Origin: Tieghemiomyces parasiticus
Lineage: Eukaryota > Kickxellomycota > Dimargaritomycetes > Dimargaritales > Dimargaritaceae
Reading direction: 5' to 3'
Length of the DNA: 24,172 nt
Assembly: GCA_027575765.1 (NCBI GenBank)
Contig: JANBPT010000748.1
Location: 1 to 24,172 of the forward strand
The notes under the pieces: model-generated
Database searches by the model: none
What the model was told of the DNA's origin: nothing
What the model saw: only the letters and a program-made list of their open reading frames with translations
Shown: piece after piece, positions 18,038 to 24,172 of the stretch
Numbering within the stretch: position 1 is the stretch's first letter
Layout of the letters: each line of letters starts with the position of its first letter
Position numbers and translations under genes: made by a program

Positions 18038-18604
18038 ATGTCGATCAAGAAGTACTGGTTCAAGGACGCCTTCTTCACGTCCTTCGAGAACGGCAAGGAC
18101 CTCGTCAAGGAGCCCATTAGTAACGAGAAGGGTCTCCCGGTGTGCAACAAGTGCTCGCTGCACCACTTCACGCTCATGCCGGGCTACTACACGTGTTTCG
18201 ACCTGGGTAAGCACACCTGCGAGCACATCCAGGCCTACCTGTACAACCACTTCAAGTGTAGCTGTCACGTTTCCTTCGAGGCCGCTGATATCTGCAGTAC
18301 CCACGGCTGCTGGCATCCGGCCATTGACATCTTCGAGACCGATAAGGATATCACCGTCCAGGCCGAACTGCCCGGTGTCGACGGGTCCAAGGTCATTTGC
18401 GACGTGTTCAAAGGCTCACTGATGATTGTCGGAGAAGTCAAGCGCGACGACAAGCTCGTCAAGACCCTCAAGTACGGCGAGCGCGACGTGGGTACCTTCT
18501 GCCGCCGTATCCCTCTCCCCGAAGCTGCTGTGGCCCACGCAAAGGAGTCCAAGGCTTCCTTCGCCAACGGGATGCTCACCGTGGTGCTGCCCAAGAAAAA
18601 GTAG
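18038..18604 (+). CDS. Small heat-shock protein (Hsp20/alpha-crystallin) with Cys/His-rich N-terminal extension
   Basis: 188 residues, intronless coding region, ATG in good context (CGCCATGTC). Residues 93-188 are an alpha-crystallin domain: HPAIDIFETDKDITVQAELP, GEVK, FCRRIPLP, and the signature ASFANGMLTVVLPKK (173-187). The C-terminus stops right after this strand, so the usual I-x-I tail is missing. Residues 36-93 hold eight Cys (36, 39, 53, 61, 74, 76, 86, 91) and eight His (42, 43, 59, 63, 71, 77, 89, 93), including CNKC, HTCEH, CSCH and CSTHGCWH. Ordinary Hsp20 N-termini are Cys-poor and hydrophobic, so zinc binding or redox control is an inference. Family members are ATP-independent holdases. 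It lies tail-to-tail with the uL2m gene. Confidence 0.9.
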   Translation: MSIKKYWFKDAFFTSFENGKDLVKEPISNEKGLPVCNKCSLHHFTLMPGYYTCFDLGKHTCEHIQAYLYNHFKCSCHVSFEAADICSTHGCWHPAIDIFETDKDITVQAELPGVDGSKVICDVFKGSLMIVGEVKRDDKLVKTLKYGERDVGTFCRRIPLPEAAVAHAKESKASFANGMLTVVLPKKK

Positions 18605-19236
18605 TGGGCGTCTTCATCCCCCACTAGCTTTAATTTTTTTTCTCTCTCTCTCGGCGTGACGTGAAGGTTAATTTTTATGCCCACCTACATTACGTTTGGT
18701 TCTTTAGGTTGGATCAGCTTCGGACCAGCCTGCCGTGCTGCTTACCTTGGTTTGGCCAGGACAGCATTCCCTCTTTCCAAACCCACCTTGCCTAACTGCA
18801 CAGTTCGGGGCACTACGTGAAGCTCGTCGGTCCCGTCTCTTCGTTTACGATTCCTCTGTATCCTTTTCTACCTTATCGCTAGCCTCTCCCTTCCACGACT
18901 TTGCGCCTCTGCAAATAAATGACGACAACGTACAAATTTACTAATCAAGGAAGGACTGAACACACATATTTCCAGAAGACCACGTGAGGTGCCTCGTCTG
19001 ATCCGGCCTATCGGTGGCCGCTCGCCCTGGCCGGCGTCACCGTCCCCACAATATACGATCTCCGGGCTAACCCTACCAGTCAGTAAGTCAACGAAGCTTT
19101 ACGTAGGAGAATTCAGGCCGGACCAAGGTTAGAAAAAAAAGTCATATAGCTGGCGACGCAGGCTCGGCCGAAACGGGCATCTCTCTCCTCTCTCCAACAA
19201 AAAAACACGGCGAATCGGGCCACGGGATCAGCAACT
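18605..19236. other. Convergent intergenic region
   Basis: It separates the 3' ends of Hsp20 (+) and mitochondrial uL2 (-). A plus-strand AATAAA occurs at 18914-18919. No gene is visible. Confidence 0.6.
18914..18919 (+). promoter_or_regulatory. Likely polyadenylation signal of the Hsp20 gene
   Basis: AATAAA about 310 bases past the Hsp20 stop, on the same strand. It implies a long 3'UTR. Confidence 0.45.
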
Positions 19237-20283
19237 TCATCTACGGGGACGGGGCTTGACGACCATGCGGTTGGGTCGCTTGCGCGTCTTGCCGCCCTTG
19301 GCGGGCTTACCCCAGGGGGATACGGGCTGGACATTACTCTTGGACTTGCCACGGCCACCACCGTGGGGGTGGTCACACTTGTTCATGGCCATACCACGCA
19401 CGACGGGCCGCCAGCCGCGGTGACGCCGGGCACCGGCCTTACCCAGTTGGGTGTGGATGTGGTTGACATTGGACACCACGCCGATGGTGGCGCACGAGTT
19501 GACGGGGATTTTGCGCACCTCGCCGGAGCAAAGACGGACCTGGGCGTAACCGGAGGCGCCCGTCGATACGACCTGGGCGAAGGTACCGGCCGCACGGGCC
19601 AGCTTGGCCGGGCCCGCGGGGTGCATGGAGATACAGTGGATGTTGATACCCACCGGGATCATGCTGAGCAAGAGACAGTTACCGACATCGATACTCACCG
19701 ATCGCGTAATCTCCTGGCCCGTACTGGCGTCCGTCTGCTTCGAAGGGTCGTAGTTGCGGAAGGACTGCACCGTCATGCCCGGCTCGAGCTTGTCAGGTGC
19801 CACCACGTACGACAGCTTCTTGGTCTCGGTGTGTTCCAGGAGGGCAATGTGGGCCGAGCGGCCCGGGTCGTACTCCAGACGCACCACGCGCTGCTCCCCG
19901 GCATCCTTGCGGTGGAAATCGACCAGGCGGATTCGGCGCTTGTGGCCGCCGCCGCGGTGGCGGACGGTGATCCGGCCCGTACAGTTACGACCTCCCTGGC
20001 GGCGTTTAGCGATCGTAAGCTCCTTAATCGGTCCTTTCTTCCACAGGTGATCACGTAGCGGCATGCGACGGTGCCGGAGACCCGGGGTGATGGGCTTGTA
20101 GGTCTTGAACAGACCGTCGCGGCGTACCACGGCCATGCCGCGGGTAGGTGTTAAGGACGGGGTGAGCGCCGCGCGAGCAGGTGTCGCAGACCGGCAGAGA
20201 GAAGAGGTGGTGGGTCCCGCGGTAGTGAGACCGCTGCCGCGCCAGGCCTGGCCCAGTGGTGACGACCGGACAAGGCGCCACAT
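19237..20283 (-). CDS. RML2: Mitochondrial large-subunit ribosomal protein uL2m (RML2/MRPL2)
   Basis: 348 residues without introns, start ACCATGTGG on the minus strand. Residues 1-49 form an Arg/Ser/Thr-rich, acid-poor mitochondrial presequence. The uL2 core follows: GGRNCTGRITVRHRGGGHKR, then the OB and SH3-like barrels, then the hallmark GMAMNKCDHPHGGGRGKSKS near the C-terminus and a basic tail ending KPRPRR. uL2 contacts 23S-type rRNA near the peptidyl-transferase centre and is needed for subunit joining; the conserved His of the HPHGGG loop is present. The sequence is bacterial-type, unlike cytosolic uL2, which supports the mitochondrial assignment. It shares orientation with PIG-V but is separated from it by ~820 bases. 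Confidence 0.95.
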   Translation of the reverse strand: MWRLVRSSPLGQAWRGSGLTTAGPTTSSLCRSATPARAALTPSLTPTRGMAVVRRDGLFKTYKPITPGLRHRRMPLRDHLWKKGPIKELTIAKRRQGGRNCTGRITVRHRGGGHKRRIRLVDFHRKDAGEQRVVRLEYDPGRSAHIALLEHTETKKLSYVVAPDKLEPGMTVQSFRNYDPSKQTDASTGQEITRSVSIDVGNCLLLSMIPVGINIHCISMHPAGPAKLARAAGTFAQVVSTGASGYAQVRLCSGEVRKIPVNSCATIGVVSNVNHIHTQLGKAGARRHRGWRPVVRGMAMNKCDHPHGGGRGKSKSNVQPVSPWGKPAKGGKTRKRPNRMVVKPRPRR

Positions 20284-21107
20284 GGTAATTGAAAGGATGA
20301 GTATATATATATATAAAATATAAATGAAGCGAGGGAGACAGATCGACTAGAGTGGGCAGACGGATCAGAAGCGGTCGTAACCCACACAATGCGGCGAGAC
20401 GCGGGCCAGTGGAATGGCTGACAGGTAACGTAAGCGGGGGGGGGCAGATCGCCGGCAGAGCGGGGATCACGAATCTTGAGGCGAATCGCTGTCTAACGGA
20501 TCAAGTTGGCCACGAGGTTGCCTAATAATTGGGGGGGGGGAGGTAGGCAGCAGCCAACAATAGGGTTGTTACATGCGCGTGTTACTTTGGTAAGGCATAG
20601 TGGGGCTAGCTGGTCGATGGTGTACTGAGCAGCGTAATCCAAAAGCGATACCGGTTGTCGTTCAAGCCCAATAGGTAACTGCTTGATATATTTTTTTCAT
20701 TTTCTACCAGCTCTGTTAGCTTTTAAATGTTGGTAAGCTCCCTTAAAAGGCATATCGGTATAAACCGAACTGTCTCTCTCGACCAGATGTATAGCGTGCT
20801 TGCGTCATTCATGGGGTTATGGAGCACCAGACGACTACCAAGAAAGAAGGGTATATATTATTTTACAAAAATGAAATAACAGGTCAGAATATTGGGGGGG
20901 GATCTAATCAAACGAGGTAAAAAAAAGGTGGTCAGCTACGTGGCGCAGTAATTCAAGGGGGCAGTGAGGATGGCGGGTGGTGCCCAGCACGAAAACTGCT
21001 AGTCACTAGTCCGTGGACGTCTCGAAAAGGCACCTCCAAGCGTGTCCCGGAAGGAAAGAGCAGACCAGATGGCGAGGACCCACCAGTACGGATGTCGCCA
21101 GTCCCTA
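20284..21107. other. Intergenic region between uL2m and PIG-V
   Basis: uL2m promoter and PIG-V 3'UTR. It holds a TATA-rich run at about 20302-20322 and G tracts of 8-10 bases at about 20436-20444, 20531-20540 and 20894-20901. No gene is seen. Confidence 0.5.
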
Positions 21108-22899
21108 TCAGGCAGGCGGGAAAAAGTTGCTAAAGAGCACGATGCCGATGGTACCGTAGAGAGTGTAGTAGCAGAGTAGCAGGGAGCCCGCCAACGTCAA
21201 GCGGCGCGTAGACCACCACGCCCGGGGCCACCTCGAATCGCTGCCCGCGGGCCCCGTCGGTGGGCGTTGGAGTAAGAGGTGTGCCGAATACCAGTACACC
21301 ATGGGCTGGGAGGAGAAGAACCGGGTGATGATCTGTATGTGCATGTTGAGGGTGGCGTAGAGGAGGAGCACAAGCCACAGGTACACGTGCGGGAGCAGGG
21401 CCGAATGATGGTAGGCCGGCCTAGTGGATGCCGAGCGGACGAGGCCGAGAGTCAGAAACCGTCGCCAGTCCGCCCGGGCGTAGCTGAAGATGCCCGCGAA
21501 GGACAGGGTGACCATGGGGCTGGCAAAGAGGAAGTTGGGGATCTGCTTCACCTCATAGTACTTGAGAAACCCGTTGTTCCAGTAATGGGTCTGCACAAAG
21601 CTGTAGAGCAACGGGACTCGCGCGTGGCACCAGGGTCGAGGCGGAGCTGGTCCGGTACAGTAGAGCTGGTAGCCATAATACTGGAATAGGGTGAACCCGG
21701 TTAGAGACACCAGGCAGTAGAAAACGACCCGGAGGAGATTCGCCAGGTACGGCCATACGGTAGCGGCGATGGAGCGTTTCGGGTGTGCGCCGTGCAGTCG
21801 TAGCAGCAGGGGCCGGAGGGGTCGGACGGCCAGGTCGTACGCAAAGAAGCCACAGTAGGTCAGGGCATTGGATCGCGTCAGTGAGCTCAGGGAGACAAAG
21901 TAGGCCGCCTGGAGGTACCGGCGCCGCGCGACCAGCCGGAAGCAGATGAAGCTGAGCAGGGCGAACAGGCTCTCGGTGTAAATGGCCGACATAAACGCAC
22001 TGGCCGGGGTAAAACAGTAGCACAGGGCGGCGAGATAGGCCAGTCGGTCGTCGCCGACCACGTCCTGGCCCAGACGGTAGAGGACAACCGCCGAGCCCAC
22101 GAAGGCCAGGTTCGAGATGAGTACACCAGCCAGGATGACGCTGATGCGGAATCCGAGACCGGGGAGCAGCGGGTAGAGCACGTAGGTGGCCACGACGCGC
22201 ATGGTCATGGGAAGCATGGGGAAGAAGGCGTGTTCCTGTTCGTACACGTACTGCCCCTCCTCGGCCAGGTGTACAAAGTAGATGGCGTCCCAGCGGACAA
22301 AGACGCGCAGCCAAGGTTTGAGCAGTTGCTGGGCCCGGGTCAGCGGTACCGGGTCGAAAGCCGCCACCGACGCGGGATCAGCCACGACCGCTAGCTGTGG
22401 GTCAAGGGTGTCGGTGGTCTACCGTGCGGTAGGGTGAGTAGAGGAAGGGGTGGGTGACAGGTTAGTACCCGAAGGGCCACGGACAGGTGGGGCTCCAATA
22501 TTGGGGATGCAGCTTTAACCAGCGGTTCACCCGGCCCCCGGAATTCGGAACCCTCGGTTAGGGTGATAAAAAAAAACAAGCTGCGGCCATTACCCAGTTC
22601 CCTTTGCCCACGGGTTCCTCCGAGTGTGGGGGGGCGCTTACCTCGTCGTCATTGGTTTTGGGCTCGGCGGGCAGCGGGTCAGCAACAGGTCGGGCGTCCG
22701 GTGGCTTGGTCAGGGTTGGTAAGAACTGCGGGTTGAAGGCGGTGGGCAGTAACGGCTCATAGACCAGGTCAAATGACGAGTCGTAGTCATCGACCAGCGC
22801 GTTCGAAAGGAAGGCCAGGAGGATCACCAGCAGACGCGATAGCACGGCGATCCGGGCCACGACGTACGTCCGATCACCGGTCCGCTGACATGAGGGCAT
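21108..22899 (-). CDS. GPI18: GPI mannosyltransferase 2 (PIG-V/GPI18), 2 exons
   Basis: Exons complement(join(21108..22394, 22642..22899)) give 514 residues; human PIG-V has 493. The 247-base intron uses donor GAG/GTAAGC and acceptor CACAG, phase 0. Exon 1 carries the first membrane helix (about 14-36) and a long lumenal segment rich in Pro. Exon 2 begins LAVVADP and contains the family motif RWDAIYFVHLAEEG (from residue 120), then EHAFFPMLP, CFTPASAFMSAIYTESLFAL, SLTRSNA, LLPHVYLW and MHIQIITRFFSSQPMVYWY. The protein is multi-membrane-spanning in the ER. It transfers the second mannose, from dolichol-phosphate-mannose, to the GPI precursor; Asp of the WD motif in the first lumenal loop is the presumed catalytic residue. 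The end FSNFFPP matches the family C-terminus. Confidence 0.95.
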
Positions 22900-23995
22900 G
22901 CGGACGGGTGCGACGGGCGGGATAGAGGTGCAGGGACGACGATAGTGATGGGCAGCGCGGGATGAGGAGGCAAAGGGGCCATCAGTCTAGTCGGAGTCTG
23001 GTGTACGAGAAGTAATCAGAGGGGGGAGGGGACGGAACCGTCGCGGTCATAAGGAGCTCAGGCGCGGGGCCGGCAGCACGATACAATTAGCTCAGGCAAC
23101 GGGTTGCGGGCGTCCGGTCGGCGCGCGATTAAGTGGCGAGTTCGAGCCGTGACCCAGCCGGCTCGGGTTACGCTGAAGTGAAGGTAATATGGGGGGGGCA
23201 AGGCGGTAGAGGTGGGGCGACTCAGGAGCCTTGCCCTAAACAGTGGGACGCCACTCAGTTGCGGAGTAACTGGGGTACCAGCCGCGATCGCCGAGACCTC
23301 CCCGCCCTCCCCATTGCCCAGTACTGAGCCCCCCCCCACTACACAGCCTCCCGTCCAACACGGAGGTCCGGTTCGACGGTTCGTCAACGCAGCGATGGCC
23401 GCCTGCATCTTTCTTTTTGGTGAAATGAGATAGCCCAAAGGTGCGGGCCATCTGCACTCCTGCTCAGCATTGCTTGGCTCTGCTGACGAGACTGCTGCCA
23501 GCCACGGGCAGGCCGGGCTCCCTTATGGCCGTGGGGCAGCCGAATAAGGCAATAAAACAGAGGATTGCCCCCCCGCTTGTGTTTCTAGGGGTAAACAACC
23601 TCCATTCGGGACTGATTAACGAGCCCGGATGGCTGGTGGACGGTCTATAAAGTTAACGGCCTCCATCGCCTGTCTGGCCCAGCGCGCTTTGCCAATGCAG
23701 ACCGAAGGGGTTTGCCGGCGGAGCTCTCCGCACAAACCACTAGCGCTTAGGCGGTGCCTCCTGTCTCCGGGTCGCTCCGCGGCAGGGGATGGATCATCCG
23801 GAGACGGAGCCGTGGGTAATAGCGTATAACACTGCTTTGGCTCGTATCCCGCTCATCACGTGGGGGATGGCATCTGTACCTTGGTCCTTTCCACAGGCCT
23901 CGAGGGGGGAGGGCGCTGTACGTTGGCTCTGAAACCGTCCTACACCGCCCCTCGTTTCCTGGCCAGGACAGACGTGCGTCACCACCCCCGCCTCC
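22900..23995. other. Intergenic region right of PIG-V
   Basis: No convincing gene. It contains a G8 tract near 23191-23198, a C10 tract near 23329-23338, and a TATAAAG word at 23646-23652 that could drive a plus-strand gene at the window's right edge. Confidence 0.45.
23646..23652 (+). promoter_or_regulatory. Possible TATA box
   Basis: TATAAAG about 350 bases upstream of a plus-strand ATG (23996) whose frame stays open to the window end. Sequence word only. Confidence 0.25.
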
Positions 23996-24172
23996 ATGGC
24001 CTGCCGTGCGCAGGGAGACAAGCAGAAGGTGCCCGGCTTGCACCCTTTGGACTGTTCCTTGCGCCGCCGCCCTCCTCCCATTCACCCTCCTCCCCTTCGC
24101 CCGCCACCCCAACGGCCATTCTCAACCCCGTCTGCCGCTCGCTCATCCCGTTGCCTCTCCACTCCGCTTTGC
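23996..24172 (+). CDS. Possible start of an unknown gene, cut by the window edge
   Basis: ATG in good context (CTCCATGG) opens 59 codons to the edge. The translation is Pro/Arg/Ser-rich (RRRPPPIHPPP, FSTPSAARSSRCLS), which could be a presequence or an untranslated C/T-rich leader of a gene beginning further right. C/T-rich leaders also precede the MFS and Hsp20 starts here, so a noncoding leader is equally likely. Confidence 0.2.
   Translation, partial: MACRAQGDKQKVPGLHPLDCSLRRRPPPIHPPPLRPPPQRPFSTPSAARSSRCLSTPLC

Noticed and set aside
19363..20058. 231-residue plus-strand ORF
   Set aside because: Antisense shadow of the mitochondrial uL2 gene, with a repetitive Gly/His/Val/Asp-rich translation.
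21553..22314. 253-residue minus-strand ORF
   Set aside because: A shifted frame of the PIG-V exon; the true frame has all the family motifs.
1..24172. CRISPR array, prophage or bacterial defence island
   Set aside because: No spaced short direct repeats and no phage or bacterial gene families; splice signals and gene content are fungal.

Overview
This window looks like nuclear DNA of an early-diverging fungus. It carries intron-containing eukaryotic genes with GTAAGT-type donors, two nuclear tRNA genes with Pol III oligo-T terminators, a nuclear-encoded mitochondrial ribosomal protein, a spliceosomal cyclophilin and a GPI-anchor mannosyltransferase. Host coding sequence is GC- and CpG-rich, while intergenic DNA is AT-rich. 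The Zoopagomycota (Dimargaris/Kickxella-like) placement is only an impression; no marker here proves it.

Layout. Positions 1-4059 hold a non-LTR (LINE) retrotransposon: an ORF1 with a zinc ribbon, open at the left edge, overlaps by 7 bases an ORF2 with an endonuclease domain and a reverse transcriptase. ORF2 is cut off just after RT motif B at 4059/4060. The break coincides with a foldback element (4060-4649) whose 134-bp arms are nearly identical. An almost gene-free stretch follows (4650-8949). It holds tRNA-Thr(CGT) on the minus strand, tRNA-His(GTG) on the plus strand, and two diverged copies of a ~400-bp repeat, the second of which ends at the 5' end of tRNA-His. Position 8950 starts a short secreted helical protein. 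Positions 9640-12600 contain only decayed or unrecognised sequence.

The right half is an ordinary gene array: a ZIFL/YCR023C-type MFS transporter (12618-14324, +), CWC27 in five exons (14929-16919, +), a small heat-shock protein with an unusual Cys/His-rich N-terminus and a probable 5'UTR intron (18038-18604, +), the mitochondrial uL2 protein (20283-19237, -), and the GPI mannosyltransferase II PIG-V/GPI18 in two exons (22899-21108, -). A further plus-strand gene may begin at the right edge.

The genes do not form one pathway. The most informative signals are: (i) the contrast between the CpG-starved transposon island (no CpG for 1,380 bases, 3775-5154) and the CpG-rich genes, which suggests CpG methylation and deamination of transposons; (ii) the foldback element at the break in the LINE; (iii) the Cys/His-rich small heat-shock protein; (iv) the tRNA-linked diverged repeat pair. 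I found no CRISPR array, prophage, plasmid or bacterial-type defence system.
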